NCBI RefSeq assembly: GCF_030373545.1
Contig: NZ_JAUDCO010000001.1
Span: forward strand, 186,001 to 250,000
DNA length: 64,000 nucleotides
Direction: 5' to 3'
From: Collinsella tanakaei
GTDB taxonomy: Bacteria; Actinomycetota; Coriobacteriia; Coriobacteriales; Coriobacteriaceae
Both the position numbers and the translations under genes were made by a program. Below are positions 1 through 7,032 of the stretch, in pieces (within the stretch, counting starts at the first letter, position 1; every line of letters starts with the position of its first letter). Under the pieces are notes generated by a model. It saw only the letters and a list, made by a program, of their open reading frames with translations. It ran no database searches and was not told the DNA's origin.

Positions 1-150
1 TATGTGGGCAACGAACCGCACACCGGCTCGACCACGAATCTCGGTACGACCTCAGAGGGCTATATAATCTCGGCAAGCGAGGCGGGCGCCGGCGTGTTCC
101 AAACACCCGACAACCCGTATTCCTCCGGCGCCGTGCTCACGCCGCTGTAA
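1..150 (+). CDS. C-terminal fragment of a CDS cut by the window edge
   Basis: Frame 1 is open from the first base to a TAA at 148-150 and encodes the last 49 residues of a protein whose start lies outside the window. The peptide is rich in Gly, Ser and Thr and has no motif I recognise. It ends about 70 bases before the zinc-ribbon gene on the same strand, so the two may be co-transcribed. It could also be a chance open frame in GC-rich DNA, since only 49 codons are visible. Confidence 0.45.
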   Translation, partial: YVGNEPHTGSTTNLGTTSEGYIISASEAGAGVFQTPDNPYSSGAVLTPL

Positions 151-221
151 TTCCCGGCAGATCCGACAACGCCGAACGAATCCCGCTCACGCCCGCTACC
201 TACCTGCGATTGGAACCTGAC

Positions 222-1019
222 ATGACACGTTTTTGCACCTCGTGCGGAGCTCCCGTAGACGACCAGACAGCGTTTTGCACCCGCTGCGGCGCGCAACTCG
301 GCAGCCAGCCGACCGCGGCCGGCGAGCAGGGCAACGCGACCGCTGGCGCCGAGCAGATTACCGCCGAGCCTCAATCGCCGACGACGGCGCCCATGCCGAG
401 CCCCGCGCCCGCCGCAAGCAGCGATGCGCCCGGACCCCATCGCAGGACCGTGCCCGTCTACGCCCTCGTCGTCATGATGGCATCCGTCGTCGCGGTATGC
501 GGCGTCGTCCTTGCGGTACTGGCGCTCCACCCCTTGGGCGCCAATCAGGCCACCCAGCAGGAAGCGACCGAGATCCGCGTCATCGAGCCCGAAGCCAAAG
601 ATGAGGCCGACGACGATATCGAGATCGTGGAAAAGCAGGTCGAACCGGCAGAGGAGCCCGCAGAACCCGCGCCCGCCGAGCAAAGCGAGGCCCCGGTGCA
701 GCAGGAAGAGCCGCAAGCACAGCAGCCCTCCGCTCCCAACAACTATTACGTATGCCCCGATTCGGCCACGCACGTGTACAGCGACAACGAGCTCTACGCT
801 ATGTCAGCCGACGAGCTCGAGCTGGCGCGCAACGAGATCTACGCCCGCTACGGACGCGGGTTCAGCACTGACTACCTGCAGGCATACTTTGATTCCCAAG
901 CGTGGTACACGCGCAAGTACAGCCCGGAGGAGTTTGACGCCATGGCCAGCCCGCTCAACGCCACCGAGCAGCAAAACGTCGACAACATGCTCCGCGTGGA
1001 AAAGGACCTGCGCAACTAG
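222..1019 (+). CDS. Zinc-ribbon, single-pass membrane protein with YARHG domain
   Basis: The protein of 265 residues starts with a rubredoxin-like zinc ribbon made of two CxxC pairs within the first 25 residues (CTSCG and CTRCG). A Pro/Ala-rich linker leads to one membrane segment at about residues 82-105 (VPVYALVVMMASVVAVCGVV). An acidic Glu/Pro-rich stalk follows, and a C-terminal YARHG domain contains the hallmark NEIYARYGR and a WYTRKYSPEEF stretch. YARHG domains are mostly extracellular, so the ribbon is probably cytoplasmic and the YARHG domain outside. The ATG at 222 is preferred over one four codons upstream because the zinc ribbon conventionally begins right at the N-terminus. No strong ribosome site is visible. 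The function is unknown; a sensing or cell-envelope role is likely. Confidence 0.8.
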   Translation: MTRFCTSCGAPVDDQTAFCTRCGAQLGSQPTAAGEQGNATAGAEQITAEPQSPTTAPMPSPAPAASSDAPGPHRRTVPVYALVVMMASVVAVCGVVLAVLALHPLGANQATQQEATEIRVIEPEAKDEADDDIEIVEKQVEPAEEPAEPAPAEQSEAPVQQEEPQAQQPSAPNNYYVCPDSATHVYSDNELYAMSADELELARNEIYARYGRGFSTDYLQAYFDSQAWYTRKYSPEEFDAMASPLNATEQQNVDNMLRVEKDLRN

Positions 1020-1145
1020 CGGGCTGCGCACCAAACAAAACCAGCACACCGCTGCACGCGAGTCCTCGAAGCGCTTTGCGGCGTGCTCACGCGTCCACAC
1101 GACCCCGTTTCGGCGCCACATCTGAGCCGCCGGGACACTACCCCC

Positions 1146-1270
1146 GTTTAGAAGACGGTTTTGCGGCGGCCTGCCAAGTAGCGCTAAAACCGCCAAGGCT
1201 CCCACCTGCGGTTTCTATGCAGCACAAGCTCCTTATACGCGCGGTGCGCCGCCAAAACCGTCTTCTAAAC
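1146..1270. repeat. Palindromic element, family P1 copy a
   Basis: A left arm at 1146-1168 (core TTTAGAAGACGGTTTT) is matched by its reverse complement at 1247-1270, enclosing about 78 bases. The arms differ only by one inserted G. A relative lies at 20554-20692 in which AGAAGAC is replaced by AGGGGAC, with the matching change in the opposite arm. The interior also aligns between copies (for example the CACCTGCGG or TACCTGCGG stretch). Apart from this element and the MarR promoter, the gap 1020-1511 shows nothing recognisable. Confidence 0.75.
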
Positions 1271-1417
1271 GCATGTTTTGGTTTCCCGGTGCCAAACTGC
1301 AGCTTGATCATCGATTGAAAGCGCCGCGGCACATGGCCCACCGCCTCGGCAACGCGACGCACCTCGCCGTTCCCGGCAAGCCGCAACACTCCGCCCGGAC
1401 CTGAACGATTATTTCAT

Positions 1418-1465
1418 GTACCTAATTATTCGGTACCTTGACTTTATCCTTATCGGTAGTAATCT
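1418..1465 (+). promoter_or_regulatory. Promoter and candidate operator of the MarR-exporter operon
   Basis: A -35 like TTGACT (1438-1443) is followed by 16 bases and TAATCT (1460-1465). Immediately upstream is an inverted repeat, GTACC-N9-GGTAC (1418-1436), in an AT-rich patch. MarR proteins typically repress their own operon from such palindromes. The promoter elements and the palindrome are seen; their use by this MarR protein is inferred. Confidence 0.5.
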
Positions 1466-1511
1466 TCTTTCGTCAAACCGAACGAATCGCATACAGAGAG
1501 AGGAGTAACGC

Positions 1512-2018
1512 ATGTGTATGCCCGCCGACGACACGTCGTCGCGGCCCGATGAGCGGCATGCCCGTCCAGCGCCGGATGAGCCGCAGCCTTCGGACTCCCC
1601 CGAGGAGGCGCGCGCCCGCCGTCTCTTGTGGGATATCGGCTTTTGCGGCCAGTACCTGCACTTTCACAGCGGTGGTAGGTCGGGCCGCGCGGCCATCATC
1701 TGCCTGCTCGCCAAAAACGGGGGTCAGATGTCGCAACAGGAGCTCGGCTCCTTCTTCGAGCTCAAGCCGGGCTCGCTGTCGGAGATTCTCGCAAAGATCG
1801 AGAACGCCGGCTTGATCGAGCGCACGCGCAACCCCGAGGACCGGCGCCAGCTCACCATCCGCCTCACCGAAAAGGGAATCGAGGAGGCGGCGCGCGAGCA
1901 GGAGGGGCGCAACCAATTCCGTCGCCAGGCGTTCGCGTGCCTGAGCGAGACGGAGCAAGAGCAGCTGCTCGACATGCTCGATAAGATTCGAACGCATTGG
2001 GAGGGATTGCATGATTAA
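1512..2018 (+). CDS. MarR family transcriptional regulator
   Basis: This 168-residue protein has a disordered Pro/Asp/Glu-rich N-terminal tail of about 35 residues, then a winged helix-turn-helix. The recognition region is at about residues 74-105 (MSQQELGSFFELKPGSLSEIL) and the wing carries NPEDRRQ, the usual MarR D-x-R arrangement. It is preceded by an AGAGGAG ribosome site. Its end overlaps the start of the first ABC exporter gene by 8 bases, so the three genes form one operon. The context implies ligand-responsive repression of the exporter, a common arrangement for drug efflux pumps. The ligand cannot be read from the sequence. Confidence 0.88.
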   Translation: MCMPADDTSSRPDERHARPAPDEPQPSDSPEEARARRLLWDIGFCGQYLHFHSGGRSGRAAIICLLAKNGGQMSQQELGSFFELKPGSLSEILAKIENAGLIERTRNPEDRRQLTIRLTEKGIEEAAREQEGRNQFRRQAFACLSETEQEQLLDMLDKIRTHWEGLHD

Positions 2019-3840
2019 AACGCTCATGGGGAGCATCCGCGAGTACCGCAAAGCGGCCATCGCGACCCCCATCATCGTGTCGGGCGAGGTGGTGATGGAA
2101 GTCGCCATCCCGTTTGTCACCGCCCAGCTCATCAACGTCATCCAGCAGGGTGCTAGCGTACCCGAGATGCTGCCGTACGCCGGCCTGCTCGTGGCCATGG
2201 CGCTCGCGTCGCTCGCCTTCGGCATCGGCGCCGGCCTCACCTGCAGCCAGGCTTCCTGCGGCTTCGCCAAGAACCTGCGCCACGACGTGTTCGCCGCGGT
2301 GCAGCGCTTCAGCTTCGCCAACATCGACCAGTTCTCCAGCTCGTCGCTGGTGACGCGTCTCACGACGGACATCACCAACGTGCAGCTCGCCTACATGATG
2401 GTCATCCGCACGGCCATCCGCTGCCCGCTGATCCTTGTCTGCGGCATCATCATGGCCTTCGTCATGGGCGGCCCCATGGCCATCGTCTTCGTAATCGTCG
2501 TGCCCATCCTGGGCTTCGGCCTGTTCAAGGTCGTGCGTACTGTGCACCCGATCTTCCGCTCCGTCTTCCGCAAATACGACGCGCTCAACGAGTCGATCGA
2601 GGAGAACGTCACCGGCATGCGCGACGTCAAGAGCTACGTGCGCCAGAACTATGAGAAAGAGAAGTTCGGCCGCGCCGCGCAGGACGTCTGCGCCGACTTC
2701 ACGCGCGCCGAGAAGATCCTCGCCTTCAACTCGCCGATGATGAACCTCGCCGTGTTCACGGTGTTCACGGTCATCATCCAGTTCGGCTCCTACCTGATCA
2801 TCTCGAGCCGCGGCACCATGCTCAACGTCGGCCAGTTCTCCGCGCTGACCACCTACGGCTTCATGATCCTCATGGCGCTCATGATGGTGTCGATGGTCTT
2901 CGCCATGATCACCATGGCGCAGGAGTCCGCCGAGCGTATCGTCGAGGTCATCGAGACCGAGCCCACCATCAAGAACCCGGAGCACCCCGTCACCGAGATG
3001 AAGGACGGCTCCATCGACTTCGACAACGTGACCTTCAAGTACTCCGAGAAGGCAGAGCACCGCGCCCTCGCCGAGATCGACCTGCACATCGCCAGCGGCG
3101 AGACCCTGGGCATCATGGGCGGCACCGGCTCGGCCAAGACGTCGCTGATCAACCTGATCAGCCGCCTATACGACGTGACCGAGGGCTCCGTCAAGGTCGG
3201 CGGCGTGGACGTGCGCGACTACGACCTCGAGTTCCTCCGCAACAACGTGGCCGTCGTGCTCCAGAAAAACGTGCTGTTCTCCGGCACCATCAAGGAGAAC
3301 CTGCGCTGGGGCGACCCGGACGCCTCCTACGACGAGCTCGTGGAGGTCTGCAAGCTCGCGCAGGCCGACGAGTTCATCCAGGGCTTCCCGCAGAAGTATG
3401 ACACCTACATCGAGCAGGGCGGCACCAACGTGTCCGGCGGCCAGAAGCAGCGCCTGTGCATCGCCCGCGCGCTGCTCAAGCACCCCAAGGTGCTGATCCT
3501 GGACGACTCCACCTCCGCCGTCGACACCAAGACCGACGCGCTCATCCGCGAGGGCCTCAGCGCTTACCTGCCCGAGACCACCAAGATCATCATCGCGCAG
3601 CGCACGAGCTCGGTGGAGCACGCCGACCGCATCCTCGTGCTCGACAACGGCCACATCGCCGGCCTGGGCACGCACGACGAGCTCATGAAGACCTGCGACA
3701 TCTACCGCGACACCTACATCCAGCAGAATCGCACCGACGATGACGACGTGAGCGCCGCCGAGCCCGTCGAGGCCGCGCCCGCCGAGGTGACCGCCGCAGA
3801 TGCCGAGACCCCGAAGGGAGGTGTCGCCGATGAGCATTAA
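2011..3840 (+). CDS. ABC exporter half-transporter with degenerate ATP site
   Basis: A 609-residue fused membrane and ATPase half-transporter of the multidrug/lipid exporter type. The N-terminal six-helix membrane domain covers about residues 1-310 and the nucleotide-binding domain about 330-580. Its Walker A reads GGTGSAKT, with Ala where Gly is usual. The signature is VSGGQ, and Walker B ends LILDD, so the catalytic Glu is Asp. This pattern marks the degenerate-site half of heterodimeric exporters of the TM287/288 type. The partner follows immediately with the canonical Glu. A Glu/Ala-rich tail closes the protein. The start overlaps the MarR gene by 8 bases. The substrate is unknown; drug or peptide efflux is likely from the MarR linkage. 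Confidence 0.88.
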   Translation: MIKTLMGSIREYRKAAIATPIIVSGEVVMEVAIPFVTAQLINVIQQGASVPEMLPYAGLLVAMALASLAFGIGAGLTCSQASCGFAKNLRHDVFAAVQRFSFANIDQFSSSSLVTRLTTDITNVQLAYMMVIRTAIRCPLILVCGIIMAFVMGGPMAIVFVIVVPILGFGLFKVVRTVHPIFRSVFRKYDALNESIEENVTGMRDVKSYVRQNYEKEKFGRAAQDVCADFTRAEKILAFNSPMMNLAVFTVFTVIIQFGSYLIISSRGTMLNVGQFSALTTYGFMILMALMMVSMVFAMITMAQESAERIVEVIETEPTIKNPEHPVTEMKDGSIDFDNVTFKYSEKAEHRALAEIDLHIASGETLGIMGGTGSAKTSLINLISRLYDVTEGSVKVGGVDVRDYDLEFLRNNVAVVLQKNVLFSGTIKENLRWGDPDASYDELVEVCKLAQADEFIQGFPQKYDTYIEQGGTNVSGGQKQRLCIARALLKHPKVLILDDSTSAVDTKTDALIREGLSAYLPETTKIIIAQRTSSVEHADRILVLDNGHIAGLGTHDELMKTCDIYRDTYIQQNRTDDDDVSAAEPVEAAPAEVTAADAETPKGGVADEH

Positions 3841-5797
3841 TGCCGAAGCTCGCAAGGAATACGAGGCCAAGCGCCAAAACGTCGCGGGCCGTCAGACCGA
3901 CGACGGAAACCGCCGCCCGGGACGCGGCCGCACGCTCGGACGCCTCATCCGCACCCTGTTCTCGTTCTATCCCAAGCTCCTGCCGATCGTGGCCGTCTGC
4001 ATCGTCGTGCAGGCGATCCTGTCGGCCATGCCGGCGACCTTCATCCAGCGCGCCCTCGAGATCGTGACCGCCACCTGGCAGTCCGGCGACTGGGCGTCGG
4101 TCTCGGGCCGCATCACGTCGCTCACCCTCACGCTCATCTGCGTGTATGCCGTCACGCTCATCGCCAACTTCACCCAGACGCGCCTCATGGCCATCATCAC
4201 CCAGGGCTCGCTCGAGAAGTTCCGCGAGAAGCTGTTCGACCACATGCAGGACCTGCCGATCAGCTACTTCGATCAGCACCAGCGCGGCGACATCATGAGC
4301 TACTACACCAACGATATCGACACGCTGCGCCAGATGATCTCGCAGTCCATGCCCAACATCTGCCTGACGGTCATCACCTGCTGCTCGGTCATCTGCGTCA
4401 TGATGTACTACAGCGTCTGGATGGCGCTCGTGGTCATCGCCGGCGTGGGCTTCATGGCCTACATGACCAAGCAGCTCGGCGGCCGCTCCGCCCGCAACTT
4501 CGTGGCGCAGCAGCACGAGATCTCGGTCGTCGAGGGCCATGTCGAGGAGATCATGAACGGCCAGCGCGTCGTCAAGGTGTTCTGCCATGAGGACGCCGCC
4601 CAGGAGGACTTCGACGTCCGCAACGAGCGCCTGTTCCGCGCTGCCCGCGCCGCGAACATGTACACCAACACGCTTGGCCCGATCCTCATGAACCTCGGCA
4701 ACCTCATGTACGTCATCGTGGCGCTCGTGGGCGGCATCTTCATCGCCACCGGCGTGCCCAACGTGTCCGTGTCCGGTCTGGCGTTCTCCGTCGCCGTGAC
4801 CGTGCCGTTCCTCAACATGACCAAGCAGTTCGCCGGCCAGATCGGCCAGATCTCGCAGCAGATCAACGCCGTGGTCATGGGCCTTGCGGGCGCTGAGCGC
4901 ATCTTTGAGCTCATGGACGAGGAGCCCGAGCACGACGAGGGCTACGTCACGCTGGTCAACACCAAGATGGAGAACGGCCAGCTCGTCGAGGCCGCCGGCA
5001 AGCACACCGGCCGCTGGGCCTGGAAGCACCCGCACCAGGACGGCACCGTGGAGCTCGTGCCGCTTCAGGGCGACGTGCGCCTGGTCGACGTGGACTTTGG
5101 CTACAAGCCCGGCCACACGGTGCTGCACGACGTGAGCGTGTGGGCCAAGCCCGGCCAGAAGATCGCCTTCGTGGGCGCGACCGGCGCCGGCAAGACCACG
5201 ATCACGAACCTGATCAACCGCTTCTACGACATCAACAAGGGCAAGATCCGCTACGACGGCATCAACATCGAGAAGATCCGTAAGGACGACCTGCGTCGCT
5301 CGCTCGGCATGGTCCTGCAGGACGTGAACCTGTTCACCGGCACCGTTATGGACAACATCCGCTACGGACGCCTGGATGCCACCGACGAGGAATGCATCGC
5401 CGCGGCCAAGCTGGCCGGCGCGCACGGCTTCATCGAGCGCCTGCCGGAGGGCTACCAGACGATGCTTTCCGACAACGGCTCCAACCTGTCGCAGGGCCAG
5501 CGCCAGCTGCTGTCCATCTCGCGCGCCGCGGTCGCCGACCCGCCCGTCATGATCCTGGACGAGGCGACCTCGTCGATCGACACGCGCACCGAGGCCATCG
5601 TGCAGCGCGGCATGGACGCCCTCATGAACGGCCGCACGACGTTCGTGATTGCCCACCGCCTGTCCACCGTACGCAACTCCGACGCGATCATCGTGCTCGA
5701 CCACGGCCGCATCATCGAGCGCGGCAGCCACGACGAGCTGATCGCCAAGCGCGGCACCTATTACCAGCTCTACACCGGCGCGTTTGAGCTGGAGTAA
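3830..5797 (+). CDS. ABC exporter half-transporter, catalytic partner
   Basis: This is the second half-transporter of the operon, 655 residues. The membrane domain spans about residues 35-335. A short insertion between membrane and ATPase domains (GRWAWKHPHQDGTVELVPL) is typical of this subfamily. The ATPase has Walker A GATGAGKTT, signature LSQGQ, and Walker B ending LDEATSS with the catalytic Glu present. The ATG at 3830 is chosen because it follows the ribosome site AAGGGAGG at 3814-3821 and begins inside the last codons of the preceding gene, giving an 11-base overlap. Together with the upstream gene it should form a heterodimer with one consensus and one degenerate ATP site. Confidence 0.9.
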   Translation: MSINAEARKEYEAKRQNVAGRQTDDGNRRPGRGRTLGRLIRTLFSFYPKLLPIVAVCIVVQAILSAMPATFIQRALEIVTATWQSGDWASVSGRITSLTLTLICVYAVTLIANFTQTRLMAIITQGSLEKFREKLFDHMQDLPISYFDQHQRGDIMSYYTNDIDTLRQMISQSMPNICLTVITCCSVICVMMYYSVWMALVVIAGVGFMAYMTKQLGGRSARNFVAQQHEISVVEGHVEEIMNGQRVVKVFCHEDAAQEDFDVRNERLFRAARAANMYTNTLGPILMNLGNLMYVIVALVGGIFIATGVPNVSVSGLAFSVAVTVPFLNMTKQFAGQIGQISQQINAVVMGLAGAERIFELMDEEPEHDEGYVTLVNTKMENGQLVEAAGKHTGRWAWKHPHQDGTVELVPLQGDVRLVDVDFGYKPGHTVLHDVSVWAKPGQKIAFVGATGAGKTTITNLINRFYDINKGKIRYDGINIEKIRKDDLRRSLGMVLQDVNLFTGTVMDNIRYGRLDATDEECIAAAKLAGAHGFIERLPEGYQTMLSDNGSNLSQGQRQLLSISRAAVADPPVMILDEATSSIDTRTEAIVQRGMDALMNGRTTFVIAHRLSTVRNSDAIIVLDHGRIIERGSHDELIAKRGTYYQLYTGAFELE

Positions 5798-5830
5798 CGC
5801 TGTCTGAGCGCATACGCCTTAGGCATGACG

Positions 5831-5864
5831 ACGGCCTTCCCGGAATTCCGGGGAGGCCGTTTTT
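5831..5864 (+). terminator. Rho-independent terminator of the MarR-exporter operon
   Basis: A 13-base-pair stem (ACGGCCTTCCCGG with CCGGGGAGGCCGT) around an AATT loop is followed by five T, 34 bases after the exporter stop codon. Confidence 0.9.
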
Positions 5865-5927
5865 CGTGCTGCGATTCAGGCTACAGGACGCGGCAGGCCG
5901 CGATAGGACGCATGTCTTGCCCCACAG

Positions 5928-6059
5928 GTCGCGAAGTGAGTGCTTCGATTCGGAATGGCCGAGTAGACGCACTCGGTCAATGCGCAAAACCGCTGGTACG
6001 CAAATTGCGACCGCTTCGGTATACAAAGCGGTTCCGAAAGAAAGCACTCACTTTGCGAC
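5928..6059. repeat. Palindromic element with inner hairpins (family P5)
   Basis: A 27-base left arm at 5928-5954 (starting GTCGCGAAGTGAGTGCTT) pairs with 6033-6059 at about 23 of 27 positions. Inside are two further hairpins, CCGAGT/ACTCGG (around 5959-5976) and AACCGCT/AGCGGTT (around 5988-6032), so the whole could fold as a three-way junction. It lies between two converging genes (exporter and HAD phosphatase). Size and layout match the other palindromic elements here, but I found no second copy in this window. The rest of the gap 5865-6120 holds nothing else recognisable. Confidence 0.6.
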
Positions 6060-6120
6060 GTCGGGACATGCGCGGGCGAGAAATGGGAGGGATGCCGCGC
6101 TTCGAGGTGCGGCATCCGGG

Positions 6121-6927
6121 CTAGATGAGGCCGAAATGCTCCAAGCCGGTGACGACGCCGTCGTGCTCAGCGGAGTCCGTCACGTAGGCGGATGCGGCCT
6201 TCACGCTGGCAAGGGCGTTGCCCATGGCGACCGGGGTCTCGACGGCGCGCAGCATCGGCAGGTCGTTCTCCGAGTCGCCGAACGCGTAGGTGCCCTGCGC
6301 GTCCAGGCCGAGCGCCGCAAGCGCGGCGCGCACGCCGACGCCCTTGTCCACGCCGCGCAACGTGCACTCGCCGGTTCCCAGCCCCAGATCGTAGGTCCCG
6401 TAGTGCGCGTCGATAAACTCCTTCATGTGCGCCAGGCGGGGCAGCATCTCGTTGGTGTAGGAAAACTTGCTGAAGCGCATGGGCGTCTTGGCGCGCAGCT
6501 CGGCCAGGGAATGCGTCACGACGGTACCCGGGATGTCGGTGTAGTCGCCGCCGCGGGGCAGCAGGGCGGCGACGGTATCGCTGCCCTCGAAGATCACCTC
6601 GATGCCCAGCTCTTCAAAATGCCGGACGGTCTGCTCGAGCAGCGGCACGTCGATGGTTTTCTCCGACACCATGGCGCCGTCCATATACAGGCAGGCGCCG
6701 GCGGACAGCACGAGCCCCGTGGGCTTGAGGTCGAGCAGCTCGCGCTGCAGCAGGCATAAGGGACGCCCGGTGCAGATGAAGGTGCGGTGGCCGCGGGCAT
6801 GCAAGCGCGCAAAGGCCTCGATGATCCCGGCGGTCGGGCGCGCGTGCGCGACGTTTTTGGCAGCGTTGCTCGACGGGTCGTGCCAGATCAGCGTTCCGTC
6901 CACATCGAAAAACACGGTTGCAGGCAT
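6121..6927 (-). CDS. HAD family (Cof-type) sugar phosphatase
   Basis: A 268-residue HAD superfamily hydrolase. Motif I, DVDGT, is at residues 8-12. Motif II is in FICTGRP, and motif III/IV is the C-terminal FGDSENDLPML, giving the Mg2+-binding GDxxND pattern of the Cof/YbiV subgroup. These enzymes dephosphorylate small sugar phosphates or nucleotide-like compounds; the substrate is not predictable. The ATG at 6927 is chosen because it follows AAAGGAG with 7-base spacing and the family begins about seven residues before DVDGT. It diverges from rlmKL with about 105 bases between. Confidence 0.88.
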   Translation of the reverse strand: MPATVFFDVDGTLIWHDPSSNAAKNVAHARPTAGIIEAFARLHARGHRTFICTGRPLCLLQRELLDLKPTGLVLSAGACLYMDGAMVSEKTIDVPLLEQTVRHFEELGIEVIFEGSDTVAALLPRGGDYTDIPGTVVTHSLAELRAKTPMRFSKFSYTNEMLPRLAHMKEFIDAHYGTYDLGLGTGECTLRGVDKGVGVRAALAALGLDAQGTYAFGDSENDLPMLRAVETPVAMGNALASVKAASAYVTDSAEHDGVVTGLEHFGLI

Positions 6928-6988
6928 ATCCCCTACTCCTTTCGCAACGGCGCGGGGCACATGGGGCCGGCCGCGCCGCAACCCATCA

Positions 6989-6994
6989 TATAAT
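6989..6994 (+). promoter_or_regulatory. Possible -10 element of rlmKL
   Basis: A perfect TATAAT stands 38 bases before the rlmKL start codon, in the divergent gap with the HAD gene. No good -35 is seen at 17 bases upstream. The motif is partly palindromic (ATATAAT), so it may serve either strand. Confidence 0.35.
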
Positions 6995-7032
6995 GGACCT
7001 CGCATGTTGAACCCCTTCTTGAGAGGTCATCC

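Noticed and set aside
3683-5731. Long minus-strand open frame opposite the ABC exporter gene
   Set aside because: His/Val/Asp-rich shadow of the real exporter frame; no ribosome site or family resemblance. Similar long shadows opposite rlmKL, kup, the LtaS-like gene, pfkB and the M28-like gene were rejected for the same reason.
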